Origin: Strigamia acuminata
Lineage: Eukaryota; Arthropoda; Chilopoda; Geophilomorpha; Linotaeniidae
Assembly (NCBI GenBank): GCA_949358305.1
Contig: OX442317.1
Span: forward strand, 12,590,186 to 12,654,185
Direction: 5' to 3'
Length of the DNA stretch: 64,000 nucleotides
Shown here: piece after piece, positions 8,479 through 19,044 of the stretch
Numbering within the stretch: position 1 is the stretch's first letter
Layout of the letters: every line of letters begins with the position of its first letter
The notes under the pieces: model-generated
The model's input: the letters and a program-made list of their open reading frames with translations, nothing else
Told to the model about the DNA's origin: nothing
Database searches by the model: none
Made by a program: the position numbers and the translations under genes

Positions 8479-11466
8479 ATGGCAACTGCAGCTGGTTTGA
8501 CCGCGGAAGCAGCGGAAGAGAAAGAAACACAATGGCAAGCCAAGGCCCAAGGAGCAGAGGATCTGCTCTCGACATCTGCAAACGTTCTCGACGGGGGTGA
8601 GCTTGAAGCTCTCCACGCAACAATAGATGCGCAGTTGAGTGACCTTATTGATGAGCTCGCTGTCTTTAAAGACAAGATAGAACGTTCAGATTACCTGCTT
8701 AGTTTGAGACGTCTCGAAGACATTAGGACTAAGGTCAATCTTCTTAAGCAAAGGACGAAATTTTCAAAACAGATGCAGGATAAGTTTGGGGCACATCCCG
8801 GCGGAAATACGCTAATGAATTCTGGATTTCTGAACAACTCCTCAATCATATCACGGAAGACTACAAAGCTTCCAAAGTTGACTCTGCAGAAATTCGACGG
8901 GAATCCGATGGAGTATAAGAGCTTCATGGATATGTTTTCAACCACAGTTGACGCCGATGCCGAGTTATCGAACGTCGAAAAACTTCAATATCTTAAATCA
9001 AGCTGTATCGGGGAAGCTGAAGTGGCGATTAAGTCGTACCCACTTACTAACGATTCGTATTTAATGGCACTTAGCAGTTTAGAAGGACTTTTTGGGTCAG
9101 AAGTAGCCCAAAAGAACGCTCTGGCGAGGAAAATTCGTGAAGCCGAAGCAGTTAAAGATTTGTACCCAATCCAGCCAGTAAAATCTCTATTGACGTCCCT
9201 CACCGGTGCTTTCCGAACATTAGAACAGTTGAAGTTCCCAGTTACGACTACTGGATTATTTCTAATCCCGGAATTATTGCGGAAGTTTCCACCGGAATTG
9301 GGAAGACGATTTCATAGGATTTACAAAGGAAACGTGGAAAACGTTAATTTATTTCTCGAATTTGTAGCAAGCGAAGTCAGAGTAGCAGAATTATCAGACG
9401 ATAGCGTATTTACCAGTCAGAAAGTCACCAAGAAGAGTGAGAAACCAGCAACTAGAGAGCAAAAAGAAGAATTACGAGGGACCATGTCATCTTGCGCGGT
9501 TGCGCAAAATACGTCATTCGGGTCCAATACGAAAGAATCATTCAAACCAAAATCAGGTCCAGTCCGGAAATTGATCTGTGCCTTCTGTGAAGGAGATCAT
9601 TTCAACAATAATTGCGACGCAAATCTGGAAGTTTCGGAGAAATACGACATCGTTAAGCGAAAACGTCTATGCTTTAATTGCCTGAGACCAAGCCATACAG
9701 TGGGTAACTGCCCTGTAAAATTTTGTTGCCGATCATGCGGTGGTCGACACCATTCTTCAATTTGTAACAGAGGTCATGCGGAAAAGCCACCTGATACCAA
9801 AGAAGAGAACGTCTCCGCCAACGTCTCGTTGTCGGTCTCAAGTGACGTCCAGCTAATGGTTTTCACAGCATTGTTCGTCCGAAAGAGTGGCGAAACAATC
9901 CCAGTTCGTGGATTACTCGATCCGGGTAGTCATCGTTCATATATTACGAAGCGGTTAGCAAAGAAATTACACCTAAACAAGATTGAGACGTATCACACCA
10001 TGACCCAGTGTCTGCTGAACAAGGAACCAGTTCCTACAACTCATGACGTGTTTAGATTCGAGTTGCAGTCTCGTCACGACAAGCAGAAAGTGTCTGTATT
10101 TGCTCTTGATACCGACACACTTCCCAATATAAAGGGAGTGATAGATCACCAAACGCTGCAACAAATCAAGTCGTTTAATCTTGAGATGGCAGAACCACAT
10201 CCCTCCGTGTCAGATGAGGTAGATGTCTTGATCGGAAGCGGAGCATGGTGGAAAATAATTCAAGCGGGAACGAAGAGAATTAGTCCAGAATTAGGAATGA
10301 TGAAAACAGTTTTTGGATGGATTTTAAACGGACAAATTAACTCAAAAGAGCCTTCCATCTACAAAGACGATATCTCACTGGGAGATGTATCGTGTATGGC
10401 GATCGATTCTGGAAAGAAGATGACTTTCAACACTTCAAAAAAGGACAAAGGCGGGTTTGGACAGGCGAATTCCACATCAATGCCCGACGAGAAAAGCGAA
10501 AAGGGTGGAGTACGAGCAAAAGGCGTCATCGCTTCTCGTTTTGCCGCGAGCCGCTCTAGCGAGCTGGAGGTACGGCATCCTGACGTCCCCATCGAATTGG
10601 AAATGGATGGAAAGCGGACGTTTAAAGGGATAAGGTCGGGCAAGATGGCGATTTCTCAGAGTCCTGACACACTGGAGTCTACGGAAAAGAAAGGAGAATT
10701 TCCGAAAAATTTCAAAAAAGATGAAGAAAAGGGTTTAAGTAAATGGAGGAAGATATTGAAATGGAGTCGCAAGAAACTCACCAATTCGCACAGAAGATCA
10801 AATGCAGTCACAAAGGCCACGGGAAATATACATTTAGTAATTGGCCCAATGTTTTCTGGAAAAACTACTGCTTTACTTAATGTAATCCGAAATGAAGAAG
10901 AAAATTCTTGCCTGCTTGTTAAGCATTTGACAGACGTTAGATATAGTAAAGATGAAATGGTTAGCCACACCGGACAACGACGTCCAGCGGTTCGGGTCGC
11001 GTCGTTACAGGAAATCAAGAAAATTGCGGAGTCGGTCAAGACGATAGGTATCGACGAAGGGCAATTTTTCGGAGACATCGATTCGTTTTCCGACAAAATG
11101 GCGAACGAAGGAAAGAATGTAATAATTGCCGCTTTAAATGGTGATTTTAAGAGACAGGAATTCAAGGCAGTATCTAATCTCATTCCACTAGCGGAAACTA
11201 TTGTCAAACTTCATGCCAAATGCCACTTTTGTGGAAACCAAGCGTCGTTCACCAAACGAATATCGGGTGAAACGCAAGTTCAGGTTGTGGGAGGAGAAGA
11301 GAGATACAAGCCAACGTGTCGTACCTGTTTTCAGAAATCAATCAATTCTATAGAAGTCAAGAGAAAGCTAATTAATGGAGCGGCACATTTAAGTTTAGCG
11401 ATTTTGAATCGAAGATTACCTCCATGGGTGGCCAGTTTGATCCGCAAAAAATTGCGCTTACCTTAA
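8479..11466 (+). CDS. Gag-protease-thymidine kinase polyprotein (995 aa), element A1
   Basis: One open frame of 995 residues. The ATG at 8479 (context AATAAATGG) is the first in a frame that stays open. Residues 1-120 are coiled-coil-like and charged. About 125-330 resemble the BEL/Pao Gag region (DUF1759). Three zinc knuckles follow: C367-C370-H374-C379, C398-C401-H406-C411 and C417-C420-H424/425-C429. About 455-615 are a DUF1758 aspartic protease with active site D481-P-G, where DSG/DTG is usual. About 648-779 form a basic, low-complexity linker I do not recognise. From about 780 comes a full type II thymidine kinase: P-loop GPMFSGKT 789-796, DEGQFF 859-864 with likely base E860, zinc cysteines C915/C918 and C947/C950, and thymidine-lasso GGEERY 938-943. 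It would phosphorylate thymidine to dTMP with ATP. RT, RNase H and integrase are absent. The Gag-TK fusion and its benefit (local dTTP for cDNA synthesis) are inferred. Confidence 0.93.
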   Translation: MATAAGLTAEAAEEKETQWQAKAQGAEDLLSTSANVLDGGELEALHATIDAQLSDLIDELAVFKDKIERSDYLLSLRRLEDIRTKVNLLKQRTKFSKQMQDKFGAHPGGNTLMNSGFLNNSSIISRKTTKLPKLTLQKFDGNPMEYKSFMDMFSTTVDADAELSNVEKLQYLKSSCIGEAEVAIKSYPLTNDSYLMALSSLEGLFGSEVAQKNALARKIREAEAVKDLYPIQPVKSLLTSLTGAFRTLEQLKFPVTTTGLFLIPELLRKFPPELGRRFHRIYKGNVENVNLFLEFVASEVRVAELSDDSVFTSQKVTKKSEKPATREQKEELRGTMSSCAVAQNTSFGSNTKESFKPKSGPVRKLICAFCEGDHFNNNCDANLEVSEKYDIVKRKRLCFNCLRPSHTVGNCPVKFCCRSCGGRHHSSICNRGHAEKPPDTKEENVSANVSLSVSSDVQLMVFTALFVRKSGETIPVRGLLDPGSHRSYITKRLAKKLHLNKIETYHTMTQCLLNKEPVPTTHDVFRFELQSRHDKQKVSVFALDTDTLPNIKGVIDHQTLQQIKSFNLEMAEPHPSVSDEVDVLIGSGAWWKIIQAGTKRISPELGMMKTVFGWILNGQINSKEPSIYKDDISLGDVSCMAIDSGKKMTFNTSKKDKGGFGQANSTSMPDEKSEKGGVRAKGVIASRFAASRSSELEVRHPDVPIELEMDGKRTFKGIRSGKMAISQSPDTLESTEKKGEFPKNFKKDEEKGLSKWRKILKWSRKKLTNSHRRSNAVTKATGNIHLVIGPMFSGKTTALLNVIRNEEENSCLLVKHLTDVRYSKDEMVSHTGQRRPAVRVASLQEIKKIAESVKTIGIDEGQFFGDIDSFSDKMANEGKNVIIAALNGDFKRQEFKAVSNLIPLAETIVKLHAKCHFCGNQASFTKRISGETQVQVVGGEERYKPTCRTCFQKSINSIEVKRKLINGAAHLSLAILNRRLPPWVASLIRKKLRLP

Positions 11467-11559
11467 GGAGTCATTAGGGAGCTGATCCTAGGTGGATGAG
11501 AAGTTTTCAGATTGCTAAGAGGTTCTTCTTCACCTTCTTTTCTTTTCGGCGGCAATCTC
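11467..11559 (+). other. 3' non-coding stretch with pyrimidine tract before the 3' LTR
   Basis: 93 bases between the stop codon and the 3' LTR. The last 40 bases are C/T-rich and end CGGCGGCAATCTC at the LTR. No polypurine tract lies here, where plus-strand priming normally starts. The nearest purine run (AGAAAGGAGGAAAGAGAG) is just inside the LTR. Matching stretches are at 56-148, 23164-23256, 31757-31849 (minus strand) and 50251-50343. Confidence 0.6.
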
Positions 11560-12515
11560 TGTTTCGAGCAACAGAAAGGAGGAAAGAGAGACCACAACTG
11601 CTCGTCAATTTGATAGTAGTTTGATTTTATGTGTTCGAAAATGTAAAGAAGAGTTACTAATTTCGGTCTTATAATTGTATTATTTATTTAGCAAATATCT
11701 AATCTTTTTCTGTTGTAATAGGAATTTTACATGTCTTTTTTGTGTGCCAATTTTCAGTAAAGACAATGTTTGTTAGGTATTTTATCTCTTAGAATGACAA
11801 GGTCAAGGTTTAGGAATTTTTAGTCTTGTTTTCCAATGTTTTCATGCTATGTTTACCTATTTCTAAGTCTTGTCCTGTTCCCAGTTCAGTTGTGAAGGCG
11901 GAATGACGGGTTTGAAGCATCTGAGTTGCTTTAAAGGTGCATTAGAAAAGAAGGAATTGTTAATTTTGTAATGGATTGCAATTAATGCATTTTTACAGTG
12001 TATTTGACTTGCTTTAGATGCGTTATTTGCATGTTTAGTTAAGTTTATTCCTATTCTATTTGTTATAATTCTTTCCAATGATTTCTGTTAATTTTAGTTG
12101 ATTTTATCTCTATTATGAGGCACAATGCAAGCTTTAACTTATGTTATTTATGAATTTAGTCACTAGGTGCCTCATGAATTTGTTGTTGCTATAGAATTGT
12201 TGTTGTTATGAAGTTGTTACACTCTTGTTATGAAGAATTAGATGTAGTTAAGTTGAATTTGCCTCCATGTTAATGTTTTGAAATGATTAAAAGCATTATC
12301 TGGATTTTTCTACACAAAGGTTTATTTTATTCAACATCCAACATGTGTGAGTAGGGAGATTTAACCCCAAACTCCCTGGAGCAGCTCCCCACAAGATCCA
12401 GTGCAGAAACTCAAGTCAACTCATTTCTCCTCTCAGTATAGGCCTATGGGAAATTTGCCAAGAATTCCCCATCGCGTTACAACTCGTCGCATCACGGCAG
12501 TGGCGAGTTGCAACA
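11560..12515 (+). repeat. 3' LTR of element A1
   Basis: 956-bp LTR A following the ORF and pyrimidine tract. Satellite starting CAGTTGACTT follows immediately, giving the right half of the CAGT target-site duplication. Confidence 0.93.
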
Positions 12516-15500
12516 CAGTTGACTTAGCACAAACACCACAAACCAATGTCTCTGAATGTTCTGAAATAGTGTTTAAACCTTAGTAGAAGGCTTCAATGTA
12601 AGTTTTAGCAACATCCAAGCAATGATTTAGGAGAATAGACTTTTGATCTCATCACAGTTGACTTAGCACAAACATCACAAGACCAATGTCTCTGAATGTT
12701 CTGAAATAGTGTTTAAACCTTAGTAGAAGGCTTCAATGTAAGTGTTAGCAACATCCAAGCAATAATTTGAAAGAATAAATTTTTGATCTCATTTGACATC
12801 ACAGTTGACTTAGCACAAACATCACAAGACCAATGTCTCTGAATGTTCTGAAATAGTGTTTAAACCTTAGTAGAAGGCTTCAATGTAAGTTTTAGCAACA
12901 TCCAAGCAATGATTTGGGAGAATAGACTTTTGATCTCATCACAGTTGACTTAGCACAAACATCACAAGACCAATGTCTCTGAATGTTTTGAAATAGTGTT
13001 TAAACCTTAGTAGAAAGCTTTAATGTAAGTTTTAGCAACATCCAAGCAATGATTTGGGAGAATAGACTTTTGATCTCATCACAGTTGACTTAGCACAAAC
13101 ATCACAAGACCAATGTCTCTGAATGTTCTGAAATAGTGTTTAAACCTTAGTAGAAAGCTTTAATGTAAGTTTTAGCAACATCCAAGAAATGATTTGGGAG
13201 AATAGACTTTTGATCTCATCACAGTTGACTTAGCACAAACACCACAAGAACAATGTCTCTGAATGTTCTGAAATAGTGTTTAAACCTTAGTAGAAGGCTT
13301 CAATGTTAGTTTTAGCAACATCCAAGCAATAATTTGAAAGAATAAACTTTTGATCTCATTTGACATCACAGTTGACTTAGCACAAACACCACAAACCAAT
13401 GTCTCTGAATGTTCTGAAATAGTGTTTAAACCTTAGTAGAAGGCTTCAATGTAAGTTTTAGCAACATCCAAGCAATGATTTGGGAGAATAGACTTTTGAT
13501 CTCATCACAGTTGACTTAGCACAAACATCACAAGACCAATGTCTCTGAATGTTCTGAAATAGTGTTTAAACCTTAGTAGAAAGCTTTAATGTAAGTTTTA
13601 GCAACATCCAAGCAATGATTTGAAAGAATAAACTTTTGATCTTATTTGACGTCACAGTTGACTTAGCACAAACACCACAAGACCAATGTATCTGAATGTT
13701 CTGAAATAGTGTTTAAACCTTAGTAGAAGGCTTCAATGTAAGTTTTAGCAACATCCAAGCAATGATTTGGGAGAATAGACTTTTGATCTCATCACAGTTG
13801 ACTTAGCACAAACACCACAAGACCAATGTCTCTGAATGTTTAGAAATAGTGTTTAAACCTTAGTAGAAGACTTCAATGTAAGTGTTAGCAACATCCAAGC
13901 AATAATTTGAAAGAATAAACTTTTGATCTCATTTGACATCACAGTTGACTTAGCACAAACACCACAAGACCAATGTCTCTGAATGTTTTGAAATAGTGTT
14001 TAAACCTTAGTAAAAAGCTTTAATGTAAGTTTTAGCAACATCCAAGCAATGATTTGGGAGAATAGACTTTTGATCTCATCACAGTTGACTTAGCACAAAC
14101 ACCACAAGACCAATGTCTCTAAATGTTCTGAAATAGTGTTTAAACCTTAGTAGACGGCTTCAATGTAAGTTTTAGCAACATCCAAGCAATGATTTGGGAG
14201 AATAGACTTTTGATCTCATCACAGTTGACTTAGCACAAACACCACAAACCAATGTCTCTGAATGTTCTGAAATAGTGTTTAAACCTTAGTAGAAAGCTTT
14301 AATGTAAGTTTTAGCAACATCCAAGCAATGATTTGAAAGAATAAACTTTTGATCTTATTTGACGTCACAGTTGACTTAGCACAAACACCACAAGACCAAT
14401 GTATCTGAATGTTCTGAAATAGTGTTTAAACCTTAGTAGAAGGCTTCAATGTAAGTTTTAGCAACATCCAAGCAATGATTTTGGAGAATAGACTTTTGAT
14501 CTCATCACAGTTGACTTAGCACAAACATCACAAGACCAATGTCTCTAAATGTTCTGAAATAGTGTTTAAACCTTAGTAGAAAGCTTTAATGTAAGTTTTA
14601 GCAACATCCAAGCAATGATTTGAAAGAATAAACTTTTGATCTCATTTGACATCACAGTTGACTTAGCACAAACACCACAAACCAATGTCTCTGAATGTTC
14701 TGAAATAGTGTTTAAACCTTAGTAGAAGGCTTCAATGTAAGTTTTAGCAACATCCAAGCAATGATTTGGGAGAATAGACTTTTGATCTCATCACAGTTGA
14801 CTTAGCACAAACACCACAAGACCAATGTCTCTGAATGTTTAGAAATAGTGTTTAAACCTTAGTAGAAGACTTCAATGTAAGTGTTAGCAACATCCAAGCA
14901 ATAATTTGAAAGAATAAACTTTTGATCTCATTTGACATCACAGTTGACTTAGCACAAACACCACAAACCAATGTCTCTGAATGTTCTGAAATAGTGTTTA
15001 AACCTTAGTAGAAGGCTTCAATGTAAGTTTTAGCAACATCCAAGCAATGATTTTGGAGAATAGACTTTTGATCTCATCACAGTTGACTTAGCACAAACAC
15101 CACAAACCAATGTCTCTAAATGTTCTGAAATAGTGTTTAAAAATTAGTAGAAAGCTTTAATGTAAGTTTTAGCAACATCCAAGCAATGATTTGAAAGAAT
15201 AAACTTTTGATCTCATTTGACATCACAGTTGACTTAGCACAAACACCACAAACCAATGTCTCTGAATGTTCTGAAATAGTGTTTAAACCTTAGTAGAAGG
15301 CTTCAATGTAAGTTTTAGCAACATCCAAGCAATGATTTGGGAGAATAGACTTTTGATCTCATCACAGTTGACTTAGCACAAACATCACAAGACCAATGTC
15401 TCTGAATGTTTTGAAATAGTGTTTAAACCTTAGTAAAAAGCTTTAATGTAAGTTTTAGCAACATCCAAGCAATGATTTGGGAGAATAGACTTTTGATCTC

Positions 15501-18088
15501 ATCACAGTTGACTTAGCACAAACACCACAAGACCAATGTCTCTAAATGTTCTGAAATAGTGTTTAAACCTTAGTAGACGGCTTCAATGTAAGTTTTAGCA
15601 ACATCCAAGCAATGATTTGGGAGAATAGACTTTTGATCTCATCACAGTTGACTTAGCACAAACACCACAAACCAATGTCTCTGAATGTTCTGAAATAGTG
15701 TTTAAACCTTAGTAGAAGGCTTCAATGTAAGTTTTAGCAACATCCAAGCAATAATTTGAAAGAATAAACTTTTGATCTCATTTGACGTCACAGTTGACTT
15801 AGCACAAACACCACAAGACCAATGTGTCTGAATGTTCTGAAATAGTGTTTAAACCTTAGTAGAAGGCTTCAATGTAAGTTTTAGCAACATCCAAGCAATG
15901 ATTTTGGAGAATAGACTTTTGATCTCATCACAGTTGACTTAGCACAAACATCACAAGACCAATGTCTCTGAATGTTCTGAAATAGTGTTTAAACCTTAGT
16001 AGAAGGCTTTAATATAAGTTTTAGCAACATCCAAGCAATGATTTGAAAGAATAAACTTTTGATCTCATTTGACATCACAGTTGACTTAGCACAAACATCA
16101 CAAGACCAATGTCTCTGAATGTTCTGAAATAGTGTTTAAACCTTAGTAGAAGGCTTCAATGTAAGTGTTAGCAACATCCAAGCAATAATTTGAAAGAATA
16201 AATTTTTGATCTCATTTGACATCACAGTTGACTTAGCACAAACATCACAAGACCAATGTCTCTGAATGTTCTGAAATAGTGTTTAAACCTTAGTAGAAGG
16301 CTTCAATGTAAGTTTTAGCAACATCCAAGCAATGATTTGGGAGAATAGACTTTTGATCTCATCACAGTTGACTTAGCACAAACATCACAAGACCAATGTC
16401 TCTGAATGTTTTGAAATAGTGTTTAAACCTTAGTAGAAAGCTTTAATGTAAGTTTTAGCAACATCCAAGCAATGATTTGGGAGAATAGACTTTTGATCTC
16501 ATCACAGTTGACTTAGCACAAACACCACAAACCAATGTCTCTGAATGTTCTGAAATAGTGTTTAAACCTTAGTAGAAGGCTTCAATGTAAGTTTTAGCAA
16601 CATCCAAGCAATGATTTGGGAGAATAGACTTTTGATCTCATCACAGTTGACTTAGCACAAACACCACAAGACCAATGTCTCTGAATGTTTAGAAATAGTG
16701 TTTAAACCTTAGTAGAAGACTTCAATGTAAGTTTTAGCAACATCCAAGCAATGATTTTGGAGAATAGACTTTTGATCTCATCACAGTTGACTTAGCACAA
16801 ACACCACAAGACCAATGTCTCCGAATGTTCTGAAATAGTGTTTAAACTTTAGTAGAAAGCTTTAATGTAAGTTTTAGCAACATCCAAGCAATGATTTGAA
16901 AGAATAAACTTTTTATCTCATTTGACATCACAGTTGACTTAGCACAAACATCACAAGACCAATGTCTCTGAATGTTTAGAAATAGTGTTTAAACCTTAGT
17001 AGAAGACTTCAATGTAAGTGTTAGCAACATCCAAGCAATAATTTGAAAGAATAAACTTTTGATCTCATTTGACATCACAGTTGACTTAGCACAAACACCA
17101 CAAGACCAATGTGTCTGAATGTTCTGAAATAGTGTTTAAACCTTAGTAGAAGGCTTCAATGTAAGTTTTAGCAACATCCAAGCAATGATTTTGGAGAATA
17201 GACTTTTGATCTCATCACAGTTGACTTAGCACAAACACCACAAGACCAATGTCTCCGAATGTTCTGAAATAGTGTTTAAACTTTAGTAGAAAGCTTTAAT
17301 GTAAGTTTTAGCAACATCCAAGCAATGATTTGAAAGAATAAACTTTTTATCTCATTTGACATCACAGTTGACTTAGCACAAACATCACAAGACCAATGTC
17401 TCTGAATGTTCTGAAATAGTGTTTAAACCTTAGTAGAAGACTTCAATGTAAGTGTTAGCAACATCCAAGCAATAATTTGAAAGAATAAACTTTTGATCTC
17501 ATTTGACATCACAGTTGACTTAGCACAAACACCACAAACCAATGTCTCTGAATGTTCTGAAATAGTGTTTAAACCTTAGTAGAAGGCTTCAATGTAAGTT
17601 TTAGCAACATCCAAGCAATGATTTAGGAGAATAGACTTTTGATCTCATCACAGTTGACTTAGCACAAACATCACAAGACCAATGTCTCTGAATGTTCTGA
17701 AATAGTGTTTAAACCTTAGTAGAAGGCTTCAATGTAAGTGTTAGCAACATCCAAGCAATAATTTGAAAGAATAAATTTTTGATCTCATTTGACATCACAG
17801 TTGACTTAGCACAAACATCACAAGACCAATGTCTCTGAATGTTCTGAAATAGTGTTTAAACCTTAGTAGAAGGCTTCAATGTAAGTTTTAGCAACATCCA
17901 AGCAATGATTTGGGAGAATAGACTTTTGATCTCATCACAGTTGACTTAGCACAAACATCACAAGACCAATGTCTCTGAATGTTTTGAAATAGTGTTTAAA
18001 CCTTAGTAGAAGACTTCAATGTAAGTGTTAGCAACATCCAAGCAATAATTTGAAAGAATAAACTTTTGATCTCATTTGACATCACAGT
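12516..18088 (+). repeat. Satellite array II (about 39 monomers)
   Basis: Same monomers as array I and largely in the same order, but 286 bp longer, which equals two monomers. The extra length lies between about 13306 and 13840. It carries private variants such as GTTAGT at 13305 and AAGAACAATG near 13245 that help trace the inverted copy. No genes are seen. Confidence 0.93.
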
Positions 18089-19044
18089 TGTTTCGAGCAA
18101 CAGAAAGGAGGAAAGAGAGACCACAACTGCTCGTCAATTTGATAGTAGTTTGATTTTATGTGTTCGAAAATGTAAAGAAGAGTTACTAATTTCGGTCTTA
18201 TAATTGTATTATTTATTTAGCAAATATCTAATCTTTTTCTGTTGTAATAGGAATTTTACATGTCTTTTTTGTGTGCCAATTTTCAGTAAAGACAATGTTT
18301 GTTAGGTATTTTATCTCTTAGAATGACAAGGTCAAGGTTTAGGAATTTTTAGTCTTGTTTTCCAATGTTTTCATGCTATGTTTACCTATTTCTAAGTCTT
18401 GTCCTGTTCCCAGTTCAGTTGTGAAGGCGGAATGACGGGTTTGAAGCATCTGAGTTGCTTTAAAGGTGCATTAGAAAAGAAGGAATTGTTAATTTTGTAA
18501 TGGATTGCAATTAATGCATTTTTACAGTGTATTTGACTTGCTTTAGATGCGTTATTTGCATGTTTAGTTAAGTTTATTCCTATTCTATTTGTTATAATTC
18601 TTTCCAATGATTTCTGTTAATTTTAGTTGATTTTATCTCTATTATGAGGCACAATGCAAGCTTTAACTTATGTTATTTATGAATTTAGTCACTAGGTGCC
18701 TCATGAATTTGTTGTTGCTATAGAATTGTTGTTGTTATGAAGTTGTTACACTCTTGTTATGAAGAATTAGATGTAGTTAAGTTGAATTTGCCTCCATGTT
18801 AATGTTTTGAAATGATTAAAAGCATTATCTGGATTTTTCTACACAAAGGTTTATTTTATTCAACATCCAACATGTGTGAGTAGGGAGATTTAACCCCAAA
18901 CTCCCTGGAGCAGCTCCCCACAAGATCCAGTGCAGAAACTCAAGTCAACTCATTTCTCCTCTCAGTATAGGCCTATGGGAAATTTGCCAAGAATTCCCCA
19001 TCGCGTTACAACTCGTCGCATCACGGCAGTGGCGAGTTGCAACA
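18089..19044 (+). repeat. 5' LTR of element A2
   Basis: 956-bp LTR A between satellite II and the primer-binding site at 19049. Confidence 0.93.

Larger units (their letters stand above)
6392..12515 (+). mobile_element. Element A1: complete BEL/Pao-derived LTR retrotransposon carrying thymidine kinase, 6124 bp
   Basis: The order is 5' LTR 6392-7347, primer-binding site at 7352, structured leader to 8478, Gag-protease-TK ORF 8479-11466, a 93-bp 3' non-coding stretch, and 3' LTR 11560-12515. Satellite flanks it on both sides. The last four bases before it and the first four after it are both CAGT, a 4-bp target-site duplication, so it is a genuine insertion. It encodes no RT, RNase H or integrase in any frame and must be non-autonomous. 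I noticed no differences between its two LTRs, which suggests a young insertion or conversion. Confidence 0.92.

Noticed and set aside
10656-11207. 183-residue minus-strand frame opposite the TK domain
   Set aside because: A shadow of the sense coding sequence, with no independent start context or homology.
8479-11466. Host TK1 gene or a large DNA virus TK inserted next to a retrotransposon
   Set aside because: TK is in the same uninterrupted frame as Gag-protease, inside paired LTRs with a target-site duplication, and occurs in an independent insertion (A4). It therefore belongs to the element.
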